From contig CALVDE010000002.1 in the NCBI GenBank assembly GCA_944326265.1, positions 124,001-188,000 of the forward strand: DNA of 64,000 nt. The letters run 5' to 3'. The notes beneath the pieces were generated by a model, which was given only the letters and a program-made list of their open reading frames with translations, was not told the DNA's origin and ran no database searches. This DNA is from an uncultured Bacteroidales bacterium. Lineage in GTDB: Bacteria > Bacteroidota > Bacteroidia > Bacteroidales > UBA932. Below, in pieces: positions 44,563 to 52,970 of this stretch (positions within the stretch are counted from its first letter, which is position 1; each line of letters starts with the position of its first letter). A program made the position numbers and the translations under genes.

Positions 44563-45180
44563 ATGCTCACGATAGGTATCGCCGGCGGCACCGGATCAGG
44601 CAAGACCACTGTAGTCCGGAAGATTGCAGAGCACTTCCGGCAAGGCGAGGTCGTTGTTGTCCCCCAGGACTCCTATTACAGGGACAACAGCGACATTCCC
44701 CTGCTGGAGGACAGGCAGAAGATCAACTTCGACCATCCGGACGCGATCGACTTCGACCTGCTCATCCGCCAGCTAGGCGACCTTCAGCAGGGCAGGACCA
44801 TCGAGCAGCCGATCTACTCCTACCTGACATGCACCCGTGCCAAGGAGACACTGACTGTCAGGCCCGCCCACATCATCATAGTCGAAGGCATCCTGATATT
44901 CACCGACGAGAGACTGCGCAGGATGCTGGACATACTGGTGTACGTGGACGCGGACCCCGATGACAGACTCGTGAGGGTCATTGCCAGGGACACCATGGAG
45001 AGAGGACGGGACGTAGGCAAGGTCATCGACCGCTACGAAAGGGTACTCAAGCCCATGCATCAGCTTTTCATCGAACCTACCAGAAAATACGCAGACCTGA
45101 TCCTGCCGCAGGGCGGACACAATCAGGTGGGCATAGACATGCTCATAGCCTCCATTGAAAATCATCTCAAACATAACTGA
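44563..45180 (+). CDS. udk: Uridine kinase
   Basis: 205-residue P-loop kinase phosphorylating uridine and cytidine in the pyrimidine salvage pathway. It has Walker A GIAGGTGSGKTTVVRK, PQDSYYRD, FDHPDAIDFDLL, the lid-like IEGILIF region (IIIVEGILIFTDERL) and RVIARDTMERGRDVGKVIDRYERVLKPMH, typical of Udk. It is cotranscribed with asnS upstream. Its last 26 nt overlap the start of the TonB-like gene. Confidence 0.96.
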   Translation: MLTIGIAGGTGSGKTTVVRKIAEHFRQGEVVVVPQDSYYRDNSDIPLLEDRQKINFDHPDAIDFDLLIRQLGDLQQGRTIEQPIYSYLTCTRAKETLTVRPAHIIIVEGILIFTDERLRRMLDILVYVDADPDDRLVRVIARDTMERGRDVGKVIDRYERVLKPMHQLFIEPTRKYADLILPQGGHNQVGIDMLIASIENHLKHN

Positions 45181-45928
45181 CCGCCTGCGGAAATACCTCC
45201 GCGTGGACACCGACCGCAAGGCCGGAGTGTACCTCACGCTCATCTTCCACCTGGCCGTCATCATCGTACTGCTGTGCTGGTCCATTCACAGACAGCTGGC
45301 TGAGGATTCCTCTTTCGTCATCGACTTCTCCGCCCAGGAGGCTCAGGAAGCGGTGGAGGCCAGGGCCAGGATGCAGGAAAGCGTCAGCGAGGAGATAGAG
45401 GCAGAGCTGGATGCCCTGCTCAACGCCTCACGCAGCCAGAACGCCCGGTCTGTGCGCAATGTGGCCGTAGACGCATCGGAGCCCCTGCGCGATGACCGCT
45501 ACGAGCACCCCGAGGACATATACAGGGAGGCCCGCGAGCTTCAGGAACGTCTTGACCGGTCACGCAGGGAAATCGAGGAAGCCTCAGATGCCGGGGACCA
45601 GGTCCCAGTCTACAAAGAAGACAGCGGAAACAATGCCGGAGCCTACCGGGGTCCGTCCGTAATTTCCTACACCCTGGACGGACGGAAAGCCATGAGCCTG
45701 CCCGTCCCGGCCTACAAATGCCTGGGCGGAGGAGATGTCGCTGTCAGCATCATCGTCAACCGCAAAGGCTACGTAGTCGGTGCCAAAATCATCGAGAGCG
45801 TCTCTTCAGCTGACCAGTGCCTGAGAGACTATGCTCTCCGGGCTGCCGAACGTTCCCGATTCACCGCCTCTCAGGATGCCCCGGAACGCCAGGCCGGCGA
45901 GATTGTCTACCGCTTCATCGCCCAGTAG
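45155..45928 (+). CDS. TonB-like energy transducer protein
   Basis: About 257 residues. A basic N-terminus and one transmembrane helix (VYLTLIFHLAVIIVLLCW, ~25-42) are followed by a long charged coiled-coil-prone region (~45-165, many Glu/Arg heptads, for example EDIYREARELQERLDRSRREIEEA) and a C-terminal TonB-like domain (~185-257) with the strand pattern VAVSIIVNRKGYVVGAKII and RSRFTA. The only available starts are TTG at 45155, overlapping udk by 26 nt, or GTG at 45203; the TTG reading keeps residues ahead of the helix and is preferred. It probably transmits proton-motive force across the periplasm, though its motor partner is unknown. Confidence 0.75.
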   Translation: MKIISNITDRLRKYLRVDTDRKAGVYLTLIFHLAVIIVLLCWSIHRQLAEDSSFVIDFSAQEAQEAVEARARMQESVSEEIEAELDALLNASRSQNARSVRNVAVDASEPLRDDRYEHPEDIYREARELQERLDRSRREIEEASDAGDQVPVYKEDSGNNAGAYRGPSVISYTLDGRKAMSLPVPAYKCLGGGDVAVSIIVNRKGYVVGAKIIESVSSADQCLRDYALRAAERSRFTASQDAPERQAGEIVYRFIAQ

Positions 45929-45976
45929 GCCGGATTCTCCGGGCAGCCCCCGGAATTCAAAATTTCCGCCGAACAT

Positions 45977-46007
45977 TTGCGAATTATCCCTGTATTTTTT
46001 ATCTTTA
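45977..46007 (+). promoter_or_regulatory. Possible promoter for the 46048 gene
   Basis: TTG (45977-45979), 20 nt, then TATCTTTA (46000-46007), which matches TAnnTTTG at all but the last base; 40 nt before the ATG. Confidence 0.4.
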
Positions 46008-46047
46008 TCTGACTATTAACCGATAATCAGACATAACATACAGCACC

Positions 46048-46563
46048 ATGAAAAGAATATTTCTACTTACCGCATTCGTTCTGCTGTCAGTCACAGCCAA
46101 GGCACAATACGCAGACGGAGAACCGCTGTTTCTGGAGCGCAGGGGCGGCAATCTGTATACAGTGACGGATGTCGCACTCGACAAGATTTCTGCCAGAAAC
46201 ATACTTACCGAAGATGCATACGAGCAGTACTGCACCGGAAAGGACCTCTTCAACGCAGGCATCATCATAAGCGCGACCGGCGGAGGTCTTTTTGCAATAG
46301 GCACGGCTGCAATGATAGCCGGAATGACAGTTCCGGGAAACGGAAGCTGCACACCGCCGGGGTTGCCCGTGTTCTTCGCCGGCTTCTGTAGCGTAATGGC
46401 CGGAGGTGCGCTGGCCGTAATCAGTATACCTGTCTACTGCGTAGGCATCAGCAAGCTGAACAAGGCAATGCGCGGCATACGGAAACCAGGTGGACTCGCA
46501 TTTGCCCCGGAGATTTCCATTGGCCCCCAGCCATGCGGCATAGGCTTCGGCATCCGATTCTGA
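46048..46563 (+). CDS. Exported or membrane protein of unknown function
   Basis: 171-residue protein with a signal peptide (MKRIFLLTAFVLLSVTAKAQ). Two hydrophobic segments follow: ~70-95 (NAGIIISATGGGLFAIGTAAMIAGMTV) and ~108-135 (GLPVFFAGFCSVMAGGALAVISIPVYCVG), each Gly/Ala-rich, so the mature protein is likely membrane-inserted. The C-terminus (PEISIGPQPCGIGFGIRF) ends in an aromatic residue. Small Bacteroidetes proteins of this layout are common, but I assign no function. It starts a stretch of two small orphan genes before the efflux operon. Confidence 0.65.
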   Translation: MKRIFLLTAFVLLSVTAKAQYADGEPLFLERRGGNLYTVTDVALDKISARNILTEDAYEQYCTGKDLFNAGIIISATGGGLFAIGTAAMIAGMTVPGNGSCTPPGLPVFFAGFCSVMAGGALAVISIPVYCVGISKLNKAMRGIRKPGGLAFAPEISIGPQPCGIGFGIRF

Positions 46564-46593
46564 CAATACAAACACATTAATTATTTGAATCCT

Positions 46594-47105
46594 ATGAATA
46601 AGAGAATACTTCGTTTTGTACTCCTACAATATGCGGAGTACTTCTTACCGGGAGCTGTCTTGTCGATTGGAATTACGGAACAGAATACCGCTATGTGAAC
46701 AACTGCAGTACCAGTGTCAGCATATACCATGTAACGACCGACTACCCTTATCCCCTGGAAAATGACACCCTGCTGGTTGCCGAAATAGAGCCGGGAGAGA
46801 AATCTTCTTTATTCTTTTCAACAATGGGGGATTTTACAGATCCATTTACTGACCCGGCACCGTTTCTGGCATTCCCTACCCCTGACGGAGGAATGTTTTC
46901 GTATCTCGTAGACGAGCAGATCCTGGTTTTCGGCAACGGGACGGAGATCGTGCATACCTACGACTCCGACGGAGACAATGTGGTCTTCACCCTGGCGGAA
47001 CACAACATCTGCGACAAGGACAGCTACGTGTTTTCGGAGCCGGAAAAGCGGCTTAGGGTCTACACATACACTTTCACGGACGCTGACTGGAAAGACGCTC
47101 AGTAG
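46594..47105 (+). pseudogene. Lipoprotein gene interrupted by a frameshift near its 5' end
   Basis: The ATG at 46594 opens a typical signal sequence start (MNKRILRFVLL) but this frame stops at 46696-46698. A different frame, lacking any start codon after a TAA at 46599, reads TICGVLLTGSC at 46626-46658, a perfect lipobox, and runs on through LVDWNYGTEYRYVNNCSTSV to the stop at 47105. Joining the two gives a normal lipoprotein (~170 residues); one base appears to have been lost around 46621-46628. A GTG at 46695 could start a 136-residue fragment without a signal peptide, which seems unlikely to be functional. The mature part is Tyr/Asp-rich and unrecognised. A sequencing or assembly error is an alternative. 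Confidence 0.7.
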
Positions 47106-47111
47106 GAGCAC

Positions 47112-47142
47112 CGGCATCCCCCTGCCGAACGGCATATTTTTT
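47112..47142 (+). terminator. Possible intrinsic terminator after the frameshifted lipoprotein
   Basis: TGCC-GAAC-GGCA (47123-47134) is followed by a T-rich run (TATTTTTT); an upstream CGGCA (47112-47116) can compete for TGCCG. The stem is short. Confidence 0.35.
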
Positions 47143-47194
47143 GCGGATACTGTTCCATCGGCATTAACCGGCTATTAAATACGTTTACTATACG

Positions 47195-48295
47195 ATGAGA
47201 CAGGTGGTATTACACGCCATTGCGGCTGTTGCCGCAATGGCTTCTTTAATTGGAGCGGCCACAGGCTGCAAGTCAGGCGGCTCGGACAACGGCAATAACG
47301 GAAAGGAACAGACTGTTCCAAATGTAAGGACTGCAGCAGCGCAGAGCATCGGCAGCACCCGCACCGTCACCTACCCTGGCCGGATACAGCCGGCTAAAGA
47401 TGTCAACCTGTCATTCAGGGTTGCCGGTCCTGTAGCCGCAGTACACTTCCGCGAGGGACAGCACGTCCGTCAGGGTGACACACTGGCCGAAATAGAGGAG
47501 CGCGACTACGCCATTCAGCTGGCCGCCACCACCGCCCAGTACGAGCAGGTCAAGGCCGAGGCCGGCAGGGTCATCGAGCTATCGGACCGAGGCAGCGCGA
47601 CTCAGAACGACTACGACAAGGCCCGCTACGGCCTGGAGCAGATAACCGCCCTCTACCACGCCCACCAGAACGCCCTCAATGACACAAAGATGCTCGCTCC
47701 TTTTGACGGCTACGTCCAGCAGGTGCACTTCGAGGCCGGCGAGACGGTCGGAGCCGGTATGCCGGTCATCACCCTCATCAGCGACGGTGCCCCGATCGTC
47801 AAGGTGGACATACCCGTGGATGACTTCGTCAACATCGACAAGGCCGCCCGCAGCTGGTGCACCGTGGATGTCTATCCCGGAAAGACATTTGAGCTCAGGC
47901 TCATCGACATAACCAAGAAGGCCAATCTCAACCAGCTCTTCACCGCCCGCTACGCCCTCCGCCCTGCCTCTGACGGGACCATGCCCCACTCCGGCATCAG
48001 CACCGGAGTCTGCATCGAGTACCGCACTGACGAGGAGGGGACGGTCAGCATCCCGGCCACAGCCCTCTTCGAGGACAGGGGAGAGACCTGCGTCTGGGCA
48101 GTAGGCCCGGACAACACGATTCAGAGAAGGGCCGTTACCGCCGATGACATCGACCGCGACGGCAACGCCCGCATCATCTCCGGGCTGAAGGCCGGGGAGA
48201 CAGTCGTAACCGCCGGAGTCAATTCCCTGAAGGACGGAGCCCGCGTCAAGGTACTTACAGGCAAGTCCGCCACAAACCCCGGCAATCTTCTGTAA
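47195..48295 (+). CDS. RND efflux periplasmic adaptor lipoprotein
   Basis: 366-residue membrane fusion protein (AcrA/MexA type) linking an inner-membrane RND pump to an outer-membrane channel. The signal sequence ends in a lipobox (IGAATGC, Cys at about residue 25). The barrel-sandwich lipoyl halves (VNLSFRVAGPVAAVHFREGQHVRQGDTLAEI and LAPFDGYVQQVHFEAGETVGAGMPVITLI) flank an alpha-hairpin (~110-160); the beta-barrel and membrane-proximal domains follow (ENTIQRR-like DNTIQRRAV, GLKAGETVVTAGVNSLKDG). First gene of a three-gene efflux operon. Confidence 0.93.
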   Translation: MRQVVLHAIAAVAAMASLIGAATGCKSGGSDNGNNGKEQTVPNVRTAAAQSIGSTRTVTYPGRIQPAKDVNLSFRVAGPVAAVHFREGQHVRQGDTLAEIEERDYAIQLAATTAQYEQVKAEAGRVIELSDRGSATQNDYDKARYGLEQITALYHAHQNALNDTKMLAPFDGYVQQVHFEAGETVGAGMPVITLISDGAPIVKVDIPVDDFVNIDKAARSWCTVDVYPGKTFELRLIDITKKANLNQLFTARYALRPASDGTMPHSGISTGVCIEYRTDEEGTVSIPATALFEDRGETCVWAVGPDNTIQRRAVTADDIDRDGNARIISGLKAGETVVTAGVNSLKDGARVKVLTGKSATNPGNLL

Positions 48296-48307
48296 ACCTA
48301 CGGAGCC

Positions 48308-51300
48308 ATGAACATAGCAGAATACGCCCTGAAGAACAAGATACTGGTCGTAGCGGTGCTCATCTGCCTCGTCGTGGGCGGAGCATTTGCCTACAACAGC
48401 ATGAGCAAGCTCGAGGACCCGGAGATCAAGGTCAAGGTCGCAGTTGTGGCCGCCGTCTACCCCGGGGCGACCGCCTACGAGACGGAGCTGGAGGTAACCC
48501 GCCCGCTCGAGGAAACCATCCGCAGGATCAGCGAGGTGGGAACGGTAACCTCCCAGTCCTTCGATGACATGGCCATCATCACGGTCACCCTCAAGACCAC
48601 TACCCCCGACTCCGACACCCAGCAGGAGTGGGACATGCTCCGCCGCAAGGTCAATGACGCCAAAGCCACCCTCCCCGCCTCCGCCCAGGTCATGGTCATG
48701 GACGACTACGGGGATGTCTACGGCATGTTCTACGCCCTGACATTCGACGGATACGGATATGAGGAGGCCGGACGCTACGCAGACATGGTCTGCCGGGAGC
48801 TCAGCGACATCGAGGGAGTGTCCAAGGCCATCACCTACGGGGAGCGCACCCGCTGCGTGAACATCGACATGAAGGCCGACCGCATGGCCAACCTCGGAGT
48901 GCATCCCACCGAGCTGCTGACCACCCTCAATTCCCAGAACTCGGTCATCTACTCCGGATACTTCGACACCCCGGACCACAGGATTAAGATAGAGATGGGG
49001 GATGCCTACGAAAGCATCGAGGACATACGCAGCCTCATCATCCAGGGCCATGAGGACGACCAGCTCAAGCTCTCCGACGTGGCCGATGTCACCTACGGCT
49101 GGCAGACACCCGTGCGCAACTCCATGAAATACGACGGACAGCCGGCCATCGGCCTGCTCATCTCCGCAGAGTCCGGCACCGACATCATCAAGATAGGCAA
49201 GGAAGTAGAAGCCAGACTTGAGGAGATAAAGGCCGAGTCCGTCCCCACAGGCATGGAGTTCCACAAGGTCTTCTTCCAGCCCGAGATAGTCGGCAGTTCC
49301 ATCAACACCTTCATCGTCAACCTGATAGAATCCATCGTAATCGTCATCCTGCTGCTGATGCTGACAATGGGCTTCCGCAGCGGTGTCATCATAGCCACCA
49401 GCCTGGTGGTGATAGTCTTCGGCTCGTTCTTCATCCTGGATATGATGGACGGTACCCTACAGAGGGTATCCCTAGGCTCCTTCATCGTAGCGATGGGCAT
49501 TCTGGTGGACAACGCGATAGTGATAGTGGACGGCATCCTCGTGGACATGAAGCGCGGAGTACCCAAGCCCCAGTGCCTGACCAACATCTGCAAGAAGACG
49601 GCCATGCCCCTGCTCGGAGCCACGGTCATCGCCATACTGGCATTTTTCCCGATATTCATGTCCCCGGACATGGCCGGAACCTACGTGAGGGACCTCTTCA
49701 TCGTCCTGGCCGTCTCCCTGCTGCTGAGCTGGGTGCTGGCCCTGACCCACGTCCCGGTCCACTGCGACCTGACCCTGCGCTATCTCAAGGGCAGCGGCAC
49801 CGCTTCTGAAAGCGTCGATCCTTTCGACTCCAGGATATACCGCTGGTTCCGCCGCGTGCTGGACCATGTGCTCTCCCACCGCCTCATCACCGTCGGCATC
49901 GCAGTCATACTGGTGCTCGGCAGCGTATGGTGCTATCAGTACATCCCCCAGATGTTCTTCCCCGACATGGCCTACAACCAGCTCTACATCGAGTACCGTA
50001 TGCCCGAGGGCACCGCTCCCGGCAAGGTGGAGAAGGATCTGGAGGAGATGGAGGCATATATCCGTCAGGATGACAATGTCAATCACGTCGTCACCTCCCT
50101 CGGCGGCACTCCGGGACGGTACTGCCTGGTAAGGGCCATCGCAGACCCCTCGCTGAGCTACGGAGAGCTGATCATCGACTATGAGGATTACGACAAAATG
50201 ATAGAGAGCATCCCCAGGATGCAGAAGGAGCTGATGGCCGCCTACCCCGAGGCATACGTCAGGGTAAAGCAGTACAACCTGATGTACCGCCCCTACCCCG
50301 TCGAGGCCATGTTCCAGGGGCCTGACCCCGCCGTGCTCAAGGATCTCTGCGCCCAGGCTCAGGCCATAATGGAGGAGAGCGACGCCACCTGGCTGGTGAC
50401 CGACGACTGGTCTCCGATGGTACCGGCTGTCAAAGTAGAATACGACCAGGCGGCTGCCCGTCAGGCCGGGATATCCCGCAGTTCGGCCGGTATCTCCGTG
50501 ATGGCTGCGGCAGAGGGCATACCCTGCGGTACCCTCAATGAGGAAGGCGAAAGGATAGGCATCTACATCCGCAGCACCGGTATGGACGGGGAGCCCGTGG
50601 AGAGCATCCGCAACACCCCGGTATGGGGCCTGCTGCCGTCCGTATCGTCGGTAGCCAACATGGAGACCGTACAGGGAGTGATGACCGGCACCACCGGCCG
50701 GGCGGACATCATCGACGCGCTGGTATCGCCCCTGCCCCTGAACACCATAACCTCGGGCACCGTCATCGAGTGGAACGAGCCCAAGATCTGCCGGTATAAC
50801 GGGCAGAGAGCCATCAAGGCCCAGTGCAACAACACCGCAGGATACACCGCAGCCCAGGCCCGCGACGCCGTCAAGGACCGGATAGAGGCCATTGAGCTGC
50901 CCGACGGCTACACCCTCACCTGGCTGGGCGAGTACGATGCCAGCCGGCAGTCCACCCGATACCTGTTCAAGTACTTCCCGCATGCGATAGTGGTCATGCT
51001 GCTGATCATGATAGCCCTGTTCAAGGACATCAAAAAGCCGCTGATCATAGTCTGCTGCCTGCCCCTGGTGGCCATAGGCATAGTCTTCGGCATGCTGGCC
51101 GCCGGCATGAGCTTCGGCTTCGTAGCCATGGTCGGCTGCCTGGGCATCATCGGCATGATGATCAAGAACGGCATCGTCCTCATCGACGAGATAGACCGGC
51201 AGCTGAGCCTCGGAGTCGAGCCCTACAAGGCCGTAGTCGACTCCACCCTGTCCCGTCTGCGCCCCGTGATGATGGCCTCGATGACCACCGTCCTGGGTAT

Positions 51301-51436
51301 GGCGCCCCTGCTCTTCGACCCGCTCTTCGGCTCGCTGGCGGTGACCATCATGGGCGGACTGACGGTGGGCACCCTGATTACCCTCGTCTTCCTGCCCGTA
51401 CTGTACTCATTGTTCTTCAAGATTAAAAAGGCATGA
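48308..51436 (+). CDS. RND family efflux transporter permease
   Basis: 1042-residue inner-membrane proton antiporter of the AcrB/hydrophobe-amphiphile type. It has the usual 12 helices with two large periplasmic loops. The N-terminal helix begins NIAEYALKNKILVVAVLICLVVGG. Helix 4 reads GILVDNAIVIVD, with Asp-Asn in place of the AcrB Asp-Asp pair, a variant seen in other RND branches. Helix 10 has the conserved Lys in GIIGMMIKNGIVLIDEID. The C-terminal segment LRPVMMASMTTVLGMAPLLF is standard. It starts 12 nt after the adaptor and its stop overlaps the TolC-like gene. Substrate unknown; drugs, bile salts or detergents are typical. Confidence 0.94.
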   Translation: MNIAEYALKNKILVVAVLICLVVGGAFAYNSMSKLEDPEIKVKVAVVAAVYPGATAYETELEVTRPLEETIRRISEVGTVTSQSFDDMAIITVTLKTTTPDSDTQQEWDMLRRKVNDAKATLPASAQVMVMDDYGDVYGMFYALTFDGYGYEEAGRYADMVCRELSDIEGVSKAITYGERTRCVNIDMKADRMANLGVHPTELLTTLNSQNSVIYSGYFDTPDHRIKIEMGDAYESIEDIRSLIIQGHEDDQLKLSDVADVTYGWQTPVRNSMKYDGQPAIGLLISAESGTDIIKIGKEVEARLEEIKAESVPTGMEFHKVFFQPEIVGSSINTFIVNLIESIVIVILLLMLTMGFRSGVIIATSLVVIVFGSFFILDMMDGTLQRVSLGSFIVAMGILVDNAIVIVDGILVDMKRGVPKPQCLTNICKKTAMPLLGATVIAILAFFPIFMSPDMAGTYVRDLFIVLAVSLLLSWVLALTHVPVHCDLTLRYLKGSGTASESVDPFDSRIYRWFRRVLDHVLSHRLITVGIAVILVLGSVWCYQYIPQMFFPDMAYNQLYIEYRMPEGTAPGKVEKDLEEMEAYIRQDDNVNHVVTSLGGTPGRYCLVRAIADPSLSYGELIIDYEDYDKMIESIPRMQKELMAAYPEAYVRVKQYNLMYRPYPVEAMFQGPDPAVLKDLCAQAQAIMEESDATWLVTDDWSPMVPAVKVEYDQAAARQAGISRSSAGISVMAAAEGIPCGTLNEEGERIGIYIRSTGMDGEPVESIRNTPVWGLLPSVSSVANMETVQGVMTGTTGRADIIDALVSPLPLNTITSGTVIEWNEPKICRYNGQRAIKAQCNNTAGYTAAQARDAVKDRIEAIELPDGYTLTWLGEYDASRQSTRYLFKYFPHAIVVMLLIMIALFKDIKKPLIIVCCLPLVAIGIVFGMLAAGMSFGFVAMVGCLGIIGMMIKNGIVLIDEIDRQLSLGVEPYKAVVDSTLSRLRPVMMASMTTVLGMAPLLFDPLFGSLAVTIMGGLTVGTLITLVFLPVLYSLFFKIKKA

Positions 51437-52893
51437 CCATGAGACATTTACCCGCATATACCCGGATTCTGGGCCTGATGGCGGCGGCCCTCCTGCTGCT
51501 TCCTGCCGCAGCCACGGCCCAGCCGCAGAAACGCTTCCTGACCCTGGAGCAGTGCCGGAGCATTGCCCTGGACAGCAGTGCCGTACTGCGCAGCGCCAAG
51601 CTGATGGAGGAGAAGACAGCACTGGACCGCAAGGCGGTAATTACCAACTTCCTGCCCAAATTCTCCGCCTACGGCCTCTACCTCTGGACCTCCAGTTCAT
51701 TTGACTACGATTTCAGCGGCGGAGCCCTGCCCATATACAAGAACGTCTACGGCAACCTGGTACCGGACCTGATGCGGGATCCCTCCGGCAACATAATCTA
51801 CAACGGAGGCATTCCCGTCTTCAACCAGTATGCCGTTATCCCGCCGATGACTCTGAGCGTGGACCTGGCCAACACATTCACCGCAGGAGTCTCCGTCACG
51901 CAGCCGGTGTTCATGGGCGGCAAGATCATCTCCGGCTACAGGATGGCCGACATAGGCACCGATATGGCAGAGCTCAACTCACAGCTTAAGGCAGACGAGA
52001 CAGTGGTATCGGTGGACGAGGCCTACTGGCTGTATGTCAAGACATGCAGGCTGCTGGAGACAGCCGGGAGCTTCAGCGGAACAGTCGACAGCCTGTACAC
52101 ATTCGTCTCCAATGCGGTGGATGCGGGAATGGCCACATCCACGGATCTGCTGAAGGTGCGGGTACAGCGCGACAACGCAGCCCTGTCCCTGGCCAGGGCA
52201 CGCAACGGGAAGCGGCTGGCGATGATGAACCTGTGCCATATCCTGGGGCTGCCGCTGACCACGGAGATCGAAGTGGACCAGAGCGGATTCGGCCCGGACA
52301 GCGCGTCCCTCTCCCCTCAGTCCGTACTTATGGACGAGGATTCAGTGGCCGCCAGAGCCGATTACCGACTGCTGGAGATGCAGGCCGAGCTCAAGCGCAG
52401 GAACGTGGATTTTGTCCGCTCGGACTTCCTGCCGCAGCTGGGAGTCATGGCCAGCTACGGATATTCATACGGACTTAAGCTCATGGGCGAGACCCTGCTC
52501 AACCAGGCCGGATTCACAGTCATGGCCACTCTCAAAGTGCCCATCTTCGCATGGGGCGAGGGCTGGCTGAAGGTGCAGTCCGCCAAGAAAGAGCATGAGA
52601 TGGCGGTCACGGAGCTGGAGCAGCTCTCGGGCCTGATGGAGCTCGAGATCGCCCAGGCCCGCTACGCTGTGTCCGAGGCGGCTCTCAGGGTAAGCATGGC
52701 AGAAACCTCGCTTGAAAGCGCGGAGACCAATCTGAAAGTCTGCCGCGACCAGTACGAGCTGGGCATGGAGACCCTGGTCAACGTGCTTGAGGCACAGACT
52801 CAGTGGAGCCAGTGCAGCAGCGGCCTGGTAGAGGCCGTCGCAGACTATAAACTGGCCTGTACCAAATACTTGAAAGCAACCGGCAATCTCTAG
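51433..52893 (+). CDS. TolC-family outer membrane efflux channel
   Basis: 486-residue outer-membrane factor of the RND system. A signal peptide (~residues 1-30, LMAAALLLLPAAATAQ) is followed by FLTLEQCRSIALDSSAVLRSAKL, the typical first alpha-hairpin repeat, and a second internal repeat (~300-480) with long alpha-helical stretches (EMAVTELEQLSGLMELEIAQARYAV). Helix-strand duplication is as in TolC. Either ATG 51433 (overlapping the permease stop by 4 nt) or ATG 51439 could be the start. Third gene of the efflux operon. Confidence 0.93.
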   Translation: MTMRHLPAYTRILGLMAAALLLLPAAATAQPQKRFLTLEQCRSIALDSSAVLRSAKLMEEKTALDRKAVITNFLPKFSAYGLYLWTSSSFDYDFSGGALPIYKNVYGNLVPDLMRDPSGNIIYNGGIPVFNQYAVIPPMTLSVDLANTFTAGVSVTQPVFMGGKIISGYRMADIGTDMAELNSQLKADETVVSVDEAYWLYVKTCRLLETAGSFSGTVDSLYTFVSNAVDAGMATSTDLLKVRVQRDNAALSLARARNGKRLAMMNLCHILGLPLTTEIEVDQSGFGPDSASLSPQSVLMDEDSVAARADYRLLEMQAELKRRNVDFVRSDFLPQLGVMASYGYSYGLKLMGETLLNQAGFTVMATLKVPIFAWGEGWLKVQSAKKEHEMAVTELEQLSGLMELEIAQARYAVSEAALRVSMAETSLESAETNLKVCRDQYELGMETLVNVLEAQTQWSQCSSGLVEAVADYKLACTKYLKATGNL

Positions 52894-52903
52894 GAATTAT
52901 TTT

Positions 52904-52933
52904 TTGTGTTCTCGGTGCAAATAGCGATATTTG
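52904..52933 (+). promoter_or_regulatory. Promoter of the caspase-led surface locus
   Basis: TTG at 52904-52906, a 19-nt spacer, then GATATTTG (52926-52933), which matches TAnnTTTG at all but the first base. This is the best -33/-7 pair in the window, 37 nt before the ATG at 52971. Confidence 0.65.
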
Positions 52934-52970
52934 CAGGATAAATTGATTATTTTCGAGAACAAACATTACT

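Noticed and set aside
45935-45958. GC-rich hairpin after the TonB-like gene as a terminator
   Set aside because: TCCGGG/CCCGGA can pair, but no T-run follows the stem; the next T-rich stretch is ~35 nt away.
49490-49540. Asp-Asn in place of the AcrB Asp-Asp pair in RND helix 4 as a dead pump
   Set aside because: One Asp and the helix-10 Lys are retained, and this substitution is known in other RND branches, so loss of function is not implied.
47579-50983. Long minus-strand open frames (561 and 503 codons) opposite the efflux genes
   Set aside because: They mirror the codon structure of the adaptor and permease genes; composition is Gly/Val/Asp-rich with no domain, start signal or promoter.
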